Source: Natrinema salsiterrestre (GTDB lineage: Archaea > Halobacteriota > Halobacteria > Halobacteriales > Natrialbaceae). From it: a stretch of 64,000 bases of DNA. The stretch covers positions 372,001 to 436,000 of the forward strand of contig NZ_JAMQOT010000002.1 in the NCBI RefSeq assembly GCF_029502005.1, written 5' to 3'. This document shows, piece by piece, positions 1 to 9,690 of the stretch. The notes beneath the pieces were generated by a model. The model saw only the letters and a list, made by a program, of their open reading frames with translations, had not been told where the DNA came from and did not search any database. Within the stretch, counting starts at the first letter, position 1. Every line of letters starts with the position of its first letter. Both the position numbers and the translations under genes were made by a program.

Positions 1-528
1 GACCGGTTCGACTTCCTCCTCGTCCTCTCCGTCGTCGTCACCATCGGCCGTCTCGACGCCCGTGAACTCGAGGACCGCCTCGTCGGACTCGTCCTCGAGT
101 TCGTGATCTCTCTCAGCATCGTCGTTCGATTCGGAGTCTGGACTCGAGTCGCCCGGCCGCTCGCGGTCCTCGTGGCCGGCAATGTTCAGCGGGATCTCGT
201 CGCCGCCGTCGGTTCGGAGGGGTCTCTCGCCGTCTCGTGGTTCATCGCTTCGCGACTCCCTGCTCGCGGCTTCGCCGTTCGCATTGCTCGAGGGCTCCTG
301 CGTCGCCTCCGGCTCCTCAGGCACCTCGCTGTCTCGCGGGTCGCTTCGCTCACGGGTCAATTCGTTTCCCGTTCGCATATCCGAGGTCGTCACTTCGTTC
401 CGACCTCGCTCTCGCTCCCCGCTCGACATATCGGAGCCGCTACGCGGCTCCCTGCTCGCGGCTTCGCCGCTCGCATTGTTCGAGGGTTCCTGCGTCGCCT
501 CCGGCTCCTCGGAACCCTCGCTAGTCAT
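1..528 (-). CDS. scpA: Segregation and condensation protein A (ScpA), N-terminal part
   Basis: ScpA is the kleisin that bridges the two SMC heads in the chromosome-organising condensin complex. The ATG (526-528) overlaps the smc stop codon (ATGACTAG), so the two are translationally coupled. The first 176 codons are present and the gene runs off the left edge. The N-terminus is a long acidic, low-complexity tail. The haloarchaeal ScpA-like segment IPLNIAGHEDRERPGD lies at about residues 110-125, and the visible part ends at VEPV, where the conserved kleisin domain normally begins. The tail contains a duplicated stretch of about 21 residues (EEPEATQEPS...GEAASRE). Assignment rests on that motif and on the position next to smc. 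Confidence 0.85.
   Translation of the reverse strand, partial: MTSEGSEEPEATQEPSNNASGEAASREPRSGSDMSSGERERGRNEVTTSDMRTGNELTRERSDPRDSEVPEEPEATQEPSSNANGEAASRESRSDEPRDGERPLRTDGGDEIPLNIAGHEDRERPGDSSPDSESNDDAERDHELEDESDEAVLEFTGVETADGDDDGEDEEEVEPV
256..510. repeat. Direct repeat pair inside scpA (256-318 and 448-510)
   Basis: Two 63-bp copies, differing by three bases on my count, lie 192 bp apart in phase with the reading frame. They encode EEPEATQEPS-NNASGEAASRE and the same with SSNANGEAASRE. The sequence between and beside them is of the GCGAAGCCGC / GTAGCGGC palindromic low-complexity type. Confidence 0.8.
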
Positions 529-3500
529 CAGCAGGAACCTCCCCACTACTCAGGTCGATCCCGGTCACCGCACTCACGTTGTCCTGTTGCATCGTCACGC
601 CGATCGCTCGCTCGGAGCGATCGAGCATGGCCGAGCGGTGGGAGACGACGACGAACTGGGCGTCGCCCGCGAGCTCCTCGACCATCTCGCCGACCCGTTC
701 GGCGTTGACGGCGTCGAGGAAAGCGTCGATCTCGTCGAGCGCGTAGAACGGGGCCGGGTTGTGCCGCTGGATCGCGAAAATGAATGCCAGCGCGGTCAGC
801 GACTTCTCGCCGCCCGACATCGCGTCGAGGCGCTGAATCGGCTTGTCGCCCGGCTGGGCCTTCATCGTCAGCCCGCCGTCGAACGGATCCTGCTCGTCCT
901 CGAGGTGCAGCGACCCGGTCCCCTCCGAGAGCTTCTCGAAGATCTCGGTGAAGTGGGCGGCGATCGCGTCGTAGGCGTCCATGAAGGTCTGCTTCTTTTG
1001 GGTTTCGTACTGCTTGATCCGGTCGCGGATCCCGTCGGCCTCCTCGACCAGAGTCGCCTTCCCTTCCTCGAGGTCGTCGAGGTCGCTCCGAACCTCGTCG
1101 TACTCGTCGATCGCGAGCATGTTCACCGGCTCCATCGCCTCCATGTCCGTCTGGAGGATGTCGATCATCTCGAGGACCGTCTCGTGGTCGGGCACGTCCT
1201 CGGGGTCGTAGTTGCCGACTTCGGACTCCAGCGACTCGATCTCCCACTCGAGGCTGCTCGCGCGTTCGCGCGCGTCCTCGAGCTTGCTTTCGACGGTGTT
1301 GACCCGGTCCTGTTGCCTGTCGCGCTCCGTCCGAGCCTCGGAGAGCTCCTCCTTGAGATCGCTCCGTTCGCCTTTCAGTTCGGTGAGCTCTTCCTCGAGT
1401 TCCGCGACCGCCTCGCGTTTCTCCTCGAGGGCCTCCCGTTTCGTCTCGATCTCGGCCTCGTACTCCTTGATCCGATCCTCGTGCTCTGCTTTGCGGTTCT
1501 GGGCCGCCTCGATGTCGTCGTGGAGGTCCTCGATGGCGTCCTCCGCGTACTCCTTCTCGAGGCTCAACTCGTTGAGTTCGTTGTCGAGTTCCTGAATCCG
1601 ATCCTCGCGCTCGTCGATCTCGGCCTCGAGGGCCTCGATCTGGTCGGTCAGCTCGGGGATCTTCGAGTCCGCGAGCTCGGTCTCGAGGTCGTCGATATCG
1701 GCCTCGAGTTCCTCGATCGTCGCCGTCTTCGCGTCGATCTCCGCGGAGATCTCGTTCATCCGCTCGTCGACGGATTCCCGTTCCTCTCGGAGGTCCTCGA
1801 GGTCGTCCTCGAGGTCCTCTATCTCCGCCTCGATCGTCTCGCGTTCGTCGTCGAGCCCCTCGAGTTCGGACTCGATCGAGCGGACTTCATCGGCCGCGTC
1901 GCTCTTGCGATCGCGGGCGTCGTCGAGGCGCTCCTCGACGCCGCGGAGGTCCTCTCGGAGGGATTCTCGTTCCTCCTGAAGTTCCGTGATCTGTTTGGCG
2001 ACGCGCTCGAGTTGGCCCTCGCCGCCGCCGGTAAAGGAGTAGCGCGAGCCGCCGCCCGACCCGCCGGTCATCGCGCCGCTCTTCTCGACCAGGTCGCCGT
2101 CGAGGGTGACCATCCGGTAGTCGCCCATGTACGAGCGGGCGGTCTCGATGTCCTCGACGACCAGCGTGTCCCCGAGGACGTACGAGAAGATCCCCTCGTA
2201 CTGGTCGTCGAAGTCGACGAGGTTGTACGCGAAGTCGACGACGCCCGGATCGCTTGGGGCCGACGGAAGCCGGCGCTGGCTCATGTCCGTCATCGGCAGG
2301 AAGGTCGCCCGACCCGCGTTGCGGGACTTGAGGTGCTCGATACACTGCTGGCCGATGACGTCGTCGTCGACGACGACGTTCGCCAGCCGGCCGCCGGCAG
2401 CGGTCTCGCAGGCGACCGCGTACTCGCCGGCGACGGTCCCCAACTGCGCGACCGCGCCGTGGACGCCGTCGATCCCCGAGTTGAGGATCGTCGTCACCGC
2501 GCGACCGAACGAGGAGTCGCCGCTCTCGCCGGCGTTCGCCTCGAGCTCCGCGTACTCCTGCTGTTTCGCCTGAATGTCGTCGTCCAGTTCGTCGACGTCG
2601 GACTGGATCCGGCGCTTCTCGCCTTTCAGGTCGTCGACGACCTCCGCGATGTTCTCGCGGTTCCGTTCGGCCTTCTCGAGTTCCCGCTCGAGGTCGCTCC
2701 GCTGGCTCTCGATCTCGGGGATCTTCTCCCGTCTCTCCTCGATCGTCGACTCCTTCTCGTCGATGGCGTTCGAGCGCCGGCGGGCTTCATCGAGCAGGCG
2801 ATCCTGCTCGCGCTGGAGGTCGTTACGCTCGGTCTTGGCCTCCTCTAATTCCTCCTTGCGCTCCGCGAGGTCGGCCTTGAGCTCGTCGAACTCGGTGTCG
2901 ACGGCCTCGATCTCGGCCTCGAGCTCGTCGCGCTCTTCTTCGCGTTCCTGAATCTCGCTCTTGATCGAGGCCTTCTCGAGCTTGTGCTCGCGCATCTCGT
3001 CTGCGAGATCGTCGATCGTCTCCTGCTTGCGATCGATCTGGACGAACGCCTCGCGGCGCTCGGACTCGGCGTCCTCGATCTGCTCCTCGCTGGCCTCGAT
3101 CTTGTCCTCGAGCCGCGAGATGTCGCCTTTGATCTCCTCGATCTCGCTCTTGATCCGGAGCTGTTCGTCCTCGCCCTTGCGCTCGATCTCGGCGTTCAAG
3201 TCCTCGAGGTCCTCCTGCAGGCGGACGACTTTCCCCTCGCGCTCGTCGAGTTCGCGCCGGAGATCCGCCAGTTCGTCGTCGAGGTCGTCGACCTCGGTCT
3301 CGACGGACGCGAGCTCGGCGCGTTTCTCCTCGAGCTCGCTGGCCTTCTTGTAGCCCTCGTACTCCTCCTTCTCGCGGCGGAGCCGGCGGTAGCGCATGGC
3401 CTCCCGGCGCTCGTCCGCGAGCTGGTCGAGCCGGTCGCGTTTCTCCTCGATGCGGAGTTCGGCCTCGTCGATCCGTTCCTGGACCGTCTCGAGTTCGCCG

Positions 3501-4093
3501 AAGGCGTCCTCCTTCTTCGCGTCGAACTCCGCGACGCCCGCGATCTCGTCGATGATCTCCCGCCGGGCGTGGGGCGTCATGTTGATGATCTCGGTAACGT
3601 CGCCCTGCATGACGACGTTGTACCCCTCGGGCGTGATGCCCGCCTGCGCGAGCAGGTCCTGGATGTCCGAGAGGTTGACCGAGCGGTCGTTCAGATAGTA
3701 GTAGGAGTAGTAGTTGTCCTCGGTCTCCTTGACGCGGCGACGGATGCGGATCTCGTCGACGTCGCCGACGTCCTCGCTGCCCGCGGCGTTGACGACCTGT
3801 GAGCGCTCGAGTGCGCCCTCGGAGTTGTCGAGGATCACCTCGACGGTCGCCTCGCGGGGGCCGCTCGAGGCGTCGTCGCCCTCGTGGCCGGGGTTGTAGA
3901 TGAGGTCGGTCAGTTTCTCGGCGCGAATTCCGCGGGTCCGGGCCAGTCCGAGCGCGAAGAGGACGGCGTCGATGATGTTCGACTTGCCGGAGCCGTTCGG
4001 GCCCGTCACGACGGTGAAGTCCTCGTAGAACGGGATCTTCGTCTTTCGCCCGAAGCTCTTGAAATCGTCGAGAACGATCGCCTTAATGTACAT
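521..4093 (-). CDS. smc: Chromosome segregation protein SMC
   Basis: Structural maintenance of chromosomes ATPase of 1190 residues, the usual full length. The N-terminal head carries Walker A GPNGSGKSN (residues 31-39). Long charged coiled coils run from about 170-510 and 680-1020 and flank a glycine-rich hinge near 525-670. The C-terminal head has the ABC signature MSGGEKS (about 1090), Walker B with LDEID (about 1116) and a switch histidine in VVVSHR. It acts with ScpA, whose gene overlaps its 3' end. The start MYIKAIVLDDFKSFG matches the family N-terminus. Confidence 0.98.
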   Translation of the reverse strand: MYIKAIVLDDFKSFGRKTKIPFYEDFTVVTGPNGSGKSNIIDAVLFALGLARTRGIRAEKLTDLIYNPGHEGDDASSGPREATVEVILDNSEGALERSQVVNAAGSEDVGDVDEIRIRRRVKETEDNYYSYYYLNDRSVNLSDIQDLLAQAGITPEGYNVVMQGDVTEIINMTPHARREIIDEIAGVAEFDAKKEDAFGELETVQERIDEAELRIEEKRDRLDQLADERREAMRYRRLRREKEEYEGYKKASELEEKRAELASVETEVDDLDDELADLRRELDEREGKVVRLQEDLEDLNAEIERKGEDEQLRIKSEIEEIKGDISRLEDKIEASEEQIEDAESERREAFVQIDRKQETIDDLADEMREHKLEKASIKSEIQEREEERDELEAEIEAVDTEFDELKADLAERKEELEEAKTERNDLQREQDRLLDEARRRSNAIDEKESTIEERREKIPEIESQRSDLERELEKAERNRENIAEVVDDLKGEKRRIQSDVDELDDDIQAKQQEYAELEANAGESGDSSFGRAVTTILNSGIDGVHGAVAQLGTVAGEYAVACETAAGGRLANVVVDDDVIGQQCIEHLKSRNAGRATFLPMTDMSQRRLPSAPSDPGVVDFAYNLVDFDDQYEGIFSYVLGDTLVVEDIETARSYMGDYRMVTLDGDLVEKSGAMTGGSGGGSRYSFTGGGEGQLERVAKQITELQEERESLREDLRGVEERLDDARDRKSDAADEVRSIESELEGLDDERETIEAEIEDLEDDLEDLREERESVDERMNEISAEIDAKTATIEELEADIDDLETELADSKIPELTDQIEALEAEIDEREDRIQELDNELNELSLEKEYAEDAIEDLHDDIEAAQNRKAEHEDRIKEYEAEIETKREALEEKREAVAELEEELTELKGERSDLKEELSEARTERDRQQDRVNTVESKLEDARERASSLEWEIESLESEVGNYDPEDVPDHETVLEMIDILQTDMEAMEPVNMLAIDEYDEVRSDLDDLEEGKATLVEEADGIRDRIKQYETQKKQTFMDAYDAIAAHFTEIFEKLSEGTGSLHLEDEQDPFDGGLTMKAQPGDKPIQRLDAMSGGEKSLTALAFIFAIQRHNPAPFYALDEIDAFLDAVNAERVGEMVEELAGDAQFVVVSHRSAMLDRSERAIGVTMQQDNVSAVTGIDLSSGEVPADD

Positions 4094-4178
4094 TCTTTGG
4101 ACGAAACCTCCGTATCGCCGTCAGCCGCTGGACGGCAGCTACCGGGTCTCCGGTAGCCGCTCGACGGCGGTGTCGCAG

Positions 4179-4493
4179 TTATGCAACGATGATGTCGTCG
4201 CTACCTGAGTCTTCCGTTTCGTCGCCGGTGGCGTCGGTCTCTCCGTCGGCGTCGGCCGCCGCTTCGGCGACGTCGTCCGGTTCGGCTTCGGGCGTTTCAC
4301 CCTCGTCGGCTACGGACGTCCCCGCTTCCTCGTTGCGTCGCTCGGGGACGCGCGTCGGCGTGTCCGCGTCGAGCTCGGCCTCGAGCACGCGGATCCGCTC
4401 TTTCGCCTCGATGAGTTCGTCCGTCAGCCCTTGGACCGTCGACTCGAGTTCCGCAACCGTCGATTCGAGCTTCTCGACACGGTTGTTCGACAT
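4179..4493 (-). CDS. Small coiled-coil protein upstream of smc (DUF7518-like)
   Basis: A 104-residue protein. Residues 1-40 (MSNNRVEKLESTVAELEST...) form a leucine-heptad coiled coil. The rest is an acidic Ala/Asp/Glu/Thr tail ending in DDIIVA. I chose the ATG at 4493, since a longer frame starts at 4520 but adds an atypical N-terminus. It lies 85 bp upstream of smc on the same strand and may be co-transcribed. Similar small proteins with this N-terminus are conserved in haloarchaea and sometimes labelled bZIP-like. No DNA-binding basic region is evident, so function is unknown. Confidence 0.75.
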   Translation of the reverse strand: MSNNRVEKLESTVAELESTVQGLTDELIEAKERIRVLEAELDADTPTRVPERRNEEAGTSVADEGETPEAEPDDVAEAAADADGETDATGDETEDSGSDDIIVA

Positions 4494-4737
4494 ATCAACT
4501 AGGGATCCGTCCGGCCACATAAACGTACGTCAGACACAGCTAGTTATTCTGGTAACTTTCAGGACCGTCGAACGATCGACGGAGGCACGTAACGGCTCGA
4601 ACCGCCGTCGTCCCCCGCTTCGGTCGGCCGCGTTCCGCGATCTCTGCGGACGGTTAACATGCACACATTCGCCTATTTGCAGTGGTAGTGAGTCTCATGT
4701 GTATGGTGCGACACCCACTGGACGGTGCATACTAGCT

Positions 4738-6066
4738 ATGACAACTGAACCACTTGCGGGAACGGAATCGAACGGAATCGACAGGCGAACGCTCCTGAAG
4801 ACCGTCGGCGGCTCGGCGCTCGCGGTCGCACTGGCCGGCTGTACGGAACTACTCGAGGGCGAACAGGAGTCGGCGGCAGACGCCGACGTGCCGGACGAGC
4901 CGATCGAGTCGGGACTGCAAACGTTCACCGAAGGCGCGCCGTCGGTACTCGGTATTCAGGCCGAGTACGGAGCGGAAACCGCGGTCCGTCGGATCAACGA
5001 GAACGGCGGGATCGCGGGCCGGGAGATGAACCTCGACGTCGTCGAGGAGGGCGGTGCGTATCTCACTAACTACCAGCAGTTCGTCGACGAGGGGAAAGAC
5101 GTCACCTTCGGCCCGATTTCGAGCAGCGGCCACGCGGAAATGGTCCCGGAGATCGAGGCCCAGGAGGTAATCAACGTCTCGACCGACGGGACCGTAACGA
5201 CGCTGTACGAGGAGGACTTCCCGGACGTGACCTACTCGTTCCGGTTCCAGAACCACGACGTGATGGAGGCGCTCGCGGCCGTCAACCAGGCGGTCGAGGT
5301 TCTCGGCGCGGATTCCATCGACACGTACGCGGGAATCAACCCCAACTACGCGTTCGGACAGGACGAGATGAATCTGTTCTCGCAGGGGATCGAGAAACTC
5401 ACCGGGGCAGAGCAGGTGTACAGCGGGTTCCCGGATCTGGGTACCAGCGACATGTCCACCCACATCACCGAGATCAACGGGGAGGCGCCCGATGTCGTCT
5501 TCTCGAGTTGCTGGGGCGGTGACGCGACGCTGTTGCTCGAGCAGGGTCATGCCAACGACATGTTCGACAACACCGAACTGCTGGTCGGGACGGTCCTGTA
5601 CGGCTCGGCCAACGATATGGAGGAGGATCTCGTCGACGGTCCGATCTACTCGGGATCGCGGAACTTCTACTGGGGCGAGCCCTCGACCGACCGATGGAGC
5701 CCGGCCGCCGACTTGGTCGACGAGGTACAGAGCGAGTACGGGGTCGTGCCGACGGCCCACTTCATGAGCGGCTACGGCGCGGTGACGGCGTGGGCGACGG
5801 CAGCCGAGAAAGCCGTCAGCCTCCTCGGTCGCTGGCCCGAGCAGGAGGAACTCGCAATGGTCCTCGAGAATCACGGCTTCTTCACGCCGGCCGGCTACCA
5901 CACGATGGGGTCGGACCACCAGGGCTACTCCAACGCTCACTTCGGTGAACTGACCTGGTCGGACGAGCACGATGCCGCAGCGCTTCAGGACGTGAACGTC
6001 TTCGCCGCCAAGAACGTGTCGCCGCCGCCGGGCGAGATCTCGAGCGATTGGATCGGAAGCTGGTGA
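4738..6066 (+). CDS. Liv-type ABC transporter substrate-binding lipoprotein
   Basis: Periplasmic-binding-protein type I (LivJ/AmiC/UrtA-like), 442 residues. The N-terminus has a twin-arginine signal (DRRTLL, residues 15-20) and a lipobox with Cys35 (ALAGC), so it should be Tat-exported and lipid-anchored outside the membrane. The body has the two-lobe fold typical of branched-chain amino acid, amide or urea binding proteins (GIQAEYGAETAVRRINENGGIAG). It is the first gene of a complete five-gene operon. A longer frame begins at 4189 but lacks a signal sequence, so I chose the ATG just before the Tat motif. The ligand cannot be told from sequence. Confidence 0.93.
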   Translation: MTTEPLAGTESNGIDRRTLLKTVGGSALAVALAGCTELLEGEQESAADADVPDEPIESGLQTFTEGAPSVLGIQAEYGAETAVRRINENGGIAGREMNLDVVEEGGAYLTNYQQFVDEGKDVTFGPISSSGHAEMVPEIEAQEVINVSTDGTVTTLYEEDFPDVTYSFRFQNHDVMEALAAVNQAVEVLGADSIDTYAGINPNYAFGQDEMNLFSQGIEKLTGAEQVYSGFPDLGTSDMSTHITEINGEAPDVVFSSCWGGDATLLLEQGHANDMFDNTELLVGTVLYGSANDMEEDLVDGPIYSGSRNFYWGEPSTDRWSPAADLVDEVQSEYGVVPTAHFMSGYGAVTAWATAAEKAVSLLGRWPEQEELAMVLENHGFFTPAGYHTMGSDHQGYSNAHFGELTWSDEHDAAALQDVNVFAAKNVSPPPGEISSDWIGSW

Positions 6067-6094
6067 GTGACGTGCGAGACGGTATTCAATAATT

Positions 6095-7015
6095 ATGCTC
6101 GAACACGTACTCAACGGGCTGTACTACGGCTCGATCCTGTTCATGATCGCGTCGGGGATGACGATCATCTTCGGCGTGCTCGGGATCCTCAACCTCGCCC
6201 ACGGCGAGTTGTACGCGCTGGGCGCGTTCAGCGCGTTCAGCATCATCGGCTTCGTCGCGGGACAGGTCGCGGCTCCGACCGGTCCAGTGACGGCGATCGT
6301 CTTCGGCGTCGTCGTCCTCGCCGGCTCGCTCGCGACCGCCGCCGTGTTGCTGCCGGTCGGCGGCGCGCTCGAGGCGGCGTTCATCAGGCCGATTTACGAT
6401 CGGGACGAGGTCTATCAGCTCCTGCTGACGTACGGGCTGTTGCTGGTCCTCACCGACGTCATGAAGTTCGTCTGGGGGCCGTCACCGGTCGACCTGGGGG
6501 TCTTCGGCGGCATCAACGAGATTCCGACGACGGAGCTCGTCGGCATCGATTACCCCTCGTACAACGTCTTCGTCATCCTGATCGGCATCGCAGTGTTCGC
6601 CTGGCTCGTCTGGTTCTTCGATCGGACGAAGACCGGCCGAATCGTGCGAGCGACGGCCATCAACCGGGAGATGTCGACCGCGATCGGCATCAGTACGGAC
6701 CGCATGTTCACCCTCGTGTTCGCCATCGGCGCGTTCTTCGCCGGTTTCGGCGGTGCGATGGTCAGCATCGGACCCGGCTCGGCCTCCCTCGGAATGGGAC
6801 TCGACTGGCTGGTGCTTTCGTTCGTCGTGATCGTCATCGGGGGACTCGGCAGCCTGAACGGTGCGTTCGTCGGATCGATGCTGGTCGGCGTCTCCAGCCG
6901 CGTCGTGACGCCGTACTATCCGCAGCTCGAGCTGGCCGTTCCGTTCCTCCTCATGGTGCTCGTCTTGCTGCTCAAACCGGAGGGACTCTACGGGGCGTGG
7001 GGTGAGATCCAATGA
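6095..7015 (+). CDS. livH: Liv-type ABC permease, LivH family
   Basis: A 306-residue membrane permease with about eight hydrophobic segments. The LivH hallmark GILNLAHGELYALGAF is near residues 29-44. The C-terminal part has GGLGSLNGAFVGSMLVG and the ending LLLKPEGLYG, both typical of the family. It forms half of the channel with the next gene, with which it overlaps by ATGA (7012-7015). The start is 28 bp after the binding-protein stop. Confidence 0.95.
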   Translation: MLEHVLNGLYYGSILFMIASGMTIIFGVLGILNLAHGELYALGAFSAFSIIGFVAGQVAAPTGPVTAIVFGVVVLAGSLATAAVLLPVGGALEAAFIRPIYDRDEVYQLLLTYGLLLVLTDVMKFVWGPSPVDLGVFGGINEIPTTELVGIDYPSYNVFVILIGIAVFAWLVWFFDRTKTGRIVRATAINREMSTAIGISTDRMFTLVFAIGAFFAGFGGAMVSIGPGSASLGMGLDWLVLSFVVIVIGGLGSLNGAFVGSMLVGVSSRVVTPYYPQLELAVPFLLMVLVLLLKPEGLYGAWGEIQ

Positions 7016-8154
7016 GTCGCTTCCTCGTCGACCGCGACGGCGAAACGCACCTTCGTCTCGCGGAGGGGATGGAACTGACGAAGAATCAGGCGGTCCTCGC
7101 TGCCGTCGGGCTCGTCGCCCTCCTCATCGTTCCCGACATCACGCGGTTCACCCCGCTCTCGTTCACCGCGATCCACCGCGGGATCCTGTTCGGGCTCGCG
7201 GCGGTCGGGTTGAACCTCCTCTTGCGCCACACCGAACTCGTCTCGTTCGGTCACGCGGCGTTCTTCGGCGTCGGGGCGTACGCCGCCGCCGTGTTAGCGT
7301 CTCAGTTCGACGTCTCGAGCGGCCTCTTGATGCTGCTGGGAAGCGTCCTCGCGGCGACGGCGATCTCGGTGTTGATCGGCTACTTCGTCGCCGGCTACCT
7401 CGACATCTACTTCGCGTTGCTGACGCTCGCGTTCAACCAGGTGCTGTACGCGTTCGTCCTGCAGAGCGGCTACTTCAACTACAGCGACGGGCTCAACGTC
7501 CGCCCCGACGGGCTGAACCCGCCCGCGCTGTTCGGCCTCCAGCTGAGCTCGACGGGGTACGAACTGGTCCTGTACTACCTTACGGTCGTCGTGCTCGTCG
7601 TCTCGCTGCTGGTGATGTGGAAACTCGTCAACTCGCCGTTCGGCAGGGCATTAGACGCTATCGGTCAGAACCGGACGCGGGCGAGGTTCGTCGGTATTCC
7701 CGTCGAAAAGTACGTCTGGGTCGCGTTCGTGATCTCGGGCATCTACGGCGGACTCGCCGGGGGGCTCTTCGCCCTCCTGCAGTTGCACGTCAGCCCGGAA
7801 CCGACGCTGTACGCGTTCGTCTCGGGCGAGATCCTGTTCATGGCGATCCTCGGCGGGTTCGGCACCCTCGTCGGCCCCGTTATCGGCGGCGTCGTCCTCG
7901 TCTACCTGCTGGTTCAGGCGCCGTTCTACATCGAGTATTACAACGCCTTGACCGGCCTGATGCTGCTCGCAGTCGTGCTCTTCCTGCCGGAAGGGATCCT
8001 GGGATCGATCCCGAAAATCGGCACGGGACTGTCGCGGCGGCGTCGCGATCCCGGCCTGCTCCGGGAGGACGTCGCGACGATCGGTTCGTCGCTCCGTCGG
8101 GGCGTGTCTCGCGCCGCAACCACCGTTCGAATCATCGTATTCGGGGTCAACTGA
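7012..8154 (+). CDS. livM: Liv-type ABC permease, LivM family
   Basis: A 380-residue inner-membrane permease, the partner of LivH. After about 38 hydrophilic N-terminal residues come roughly ten hydrophobic segments. The family motif LVSFGHAAFFGVGAYAAA is near residues 77-94. The conserved cytoplasmic coupling region (GRALDAIGQNRTRARFVG) and the ending with LPEGILGSIP are present. The start overlaps livH by four bases and the ATPase gene follows after one base, so the five genes form one transcription unit. Confidence 0.95.
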   Translation: MSRFLVDRDGETHLRLAEGMELTKNQAVLAAVGLVALLIVPDITRFTPLSFTAIHRGILFGLAAVGLNLLLRHTELVSFGHAAFFGVGAYAAAVLASQFDVSSGLLMLLGSVLAATAISVLIGYFVAGYLDIYFALLTLAFNQVLYAFVLQSGYFNYSDGLNVRPDGLNPPALFGLQLSSTGYELVLYYLTVVVLVVSLLVMWKLVNSPFGRALDAIGQNRTRARFVGIPVEKYVWVAFVISGIYGGLAGGLFALLQLHVSPEPTLYAFVSGEILFMAILGGFGTLVGPVIGGVVLVYLLVQAPFYIEYYNALTGLMLLAVVLFLPEGILGSIPKIGTGLSRRRRDPGLLREDVATIGSSLRRGVSRAATTVRIIVFGVN

Positions 8155-8155
8155 T

Positions 8156-8929
8156 ATGCTCGAAGCACGAGATCTTCGCAAGGAGTTCGGAGAACTGCGC
8201 GCCACGGACGACGTCTCGCTGACCTTCGGCGAGACCGACGGCGAGATGGTGTTCATCGTCGGCCCCAACGGGGCCGGCAAGACGACGCTGATCAACTTGC
8301 TGACCGGGCTACTCGAGCCCGACCAAGGGTCGGTCGTCGTTCACAGGGAGGAAAACGGCGGCACTGTCGAGGAAGACATCACGGGGATGGCCCCCGAGGA
8401 CCGCGTCGGGGAAGGGCTCGTCCGGAGCTTCCAGATCGTCCACGTCTTCGAGGAGATGACCGTTCGCGAGAACGTTCGCATCGCCGTCCTCTCGAAGCAC
8501 GACAAGACGCTGAGCATGCGCTCGGTCGACGACGGTCACGAGGACGTCGAGCGCGAAATCGACGAGCTGCTCGCGCAGTTCCGTCTCGAGGACGTGCAAC
8601 ACGAGGTCGCCGAGACGCTCCCCCACGGCGATCGGAAACTGCTGGACGTGGCCATGTCGTTCGGCCTCGACCCGACCTATCTGTTGCTCGACGAACCCAC
8701 GGCCGGCGTCGCGACGCGCGAGAAGGAGTACGTCATCGAGACGATCGTCGAGGCCAGCGAGGCCGACGGCGTGACGACGGTGACGATCGAACACGACATG
8801 GACCTCGTCAAGGAGTACGCGGACCGCCTCGTGGTCCTCCACGAGGGGCGCGTCTTCCGGGAGGGCGATCCCTCCCTGCTCGAGACCGACTCGGAGCTCC
8901 GCCGAGTGCTGTTGGGGGTGGACGAATGA
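8156..8929 (+). CDS. livG: Liv-type ABC ATPase, LivG family
   Basis: A 257-residue cytoplasmic ATPase that energises the LivHM channel. Walker A is GPNGAGKTT (residues 36-44) and Walker B is LLLDEPTAG. The ABC signature is degenerate: LPHGDRK replaces LSGGQ. The H-loop is EHDMDLVKEYADR. Its stop overlaps the start of the second ATPase gene (ATGA, 8926-8929). The modified signature recurs in the second operon's LivG at 39215, so it is probably normal for this subfamily rather than damage. Confidence 0.93.
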   Translation: MLEARDLRKEFGELRATDDVSLTFGETDGEMVFIVGPNGAGKTTLINLLTGLLEPDQGSVVVHREENGGTVEEDITGMAPEDRVGEGLVRSFQIVHVFEEMTVRENVRIAVLSKHDKTLSMRSVDDGHEDVEREIDELLAQFRLEDVQHEVAETLPHGDRKLLDVAMSFGLDPTYLLLDEPTAGVATREKEYVIETIVEASEADGVTTVTIEHDMDLVKEYADRLVVLHEGRVFREGDPSLLETDSELRRVLLGVDE

Positions 8930-9690
8930 GCGCCCCCGGTTCCGACGACCGGAGGGACCCGTCGAGTCCGCTGCTCGAAGTGTCGAACCTCTCGGCCACC
9001 GTCGAGGGGTTCGAGGTCACGCACGGGCTCGACCTCGAGGTCAACGAGGGCGAGGCCGTCGCACTCGTCGGTCGCAACGGTGCCGGCAAGACCTCGACGT
9101 TCCGATCGATCATGGGGCTCACGCCGGTCGCCAACGGCTCGATCCGGCTGCACGGAGAGGAGTTGCTCGACATGCGGCCCGAACTGATCCCCAAGCGTGG
9201 GATCGGATACCAGCCGGAGAGCCGCGACCTCTTCACCGGAATGACCGTCGAAGAGAACTTCCGGCTCCCGATCTGGACCGCCGGCGAGGCGCGCGGCGTC
9301 GAGGACGAGGACGCCCTCGTCGAGGAAATCTTCGAACTCTTCGACGAACTCGAGGATCGACGCGACGCCGAAGTACAGAATCTGAGCGGCGGCCAGGGGA
9401 AGATGACCGCGATCGGGCGAGCGCTCGCGCTCCAGCCCGATCTGCTCATCCTCGACGAACCGCTCGAGGGGCTGGCCCCGGTCGTCGTCGAGAACGTCAA
9501 GTCCTACATTCACGAGATCATCGACCGAGATATCTCGGTGCTGATCGCCGAGTCGAACGCGAGCCACGTTCCGGAGATCGTCGACCGGATGTACGTGATC
9601 GAACGCGGCGAGATCGTCGACAGCGGCGATCCCGAGGCGCTCTCCTCGGACGAGGAGATCCAGATGCTCATGCAGGGCGGCGGCGAGTAA
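8926..9690 (+). CDS. livF: Liv-type ABC ATPase, LivF family
   Basis: The second ATPase of the transporter, 254 residues. Walker A is GRNGAGKTS (49-57), the signature is LSGGQGKMTAIGRAL, and Walker B is LLILDEPLEGLAP, with the GLAP extension usual in LivF. The H-loop position reads LIAESNASH. The first ~15 residues (SAPGSDDRRDPSS) are a disordered extension. It is the last gene of the operon, and no gene follows on this strand for more than 1 kb. Confidence 0.94.
   Translation: MSAPGSDDRRDPSSPLLEVSNLSATVEGFEVTHGLDLEVNEGEAVALVGRNGAGKTSTFRSIMGLTPVANGSIRLHGEELLDMRPELIPKRGIGYQPESRDLFTGMTVEENFRLPIWTAGEARGVEDEDALVEEIFELFDELEDRRDAEVQNLSGGQGKMTAIGRALALQPDLLILDEPLEGLAPVVVENVKSYIHEIIDRDISVLIAESNASHVPEIVDRMYVIERGEIVDSGDPEALSSDEEIQMLMQGGGE

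Noticed and set aside
182-2848. 888-residue plus-strand frame across scpA and smc
   Set aside because: It is the antisense of smc; its residues mirror the coiled-coil codons and it has no family features.
4849-6114. 421-residue minus-strand frame
   Set aside because: Antisense of the binding-protein gene; no membrane, signal or domain features.
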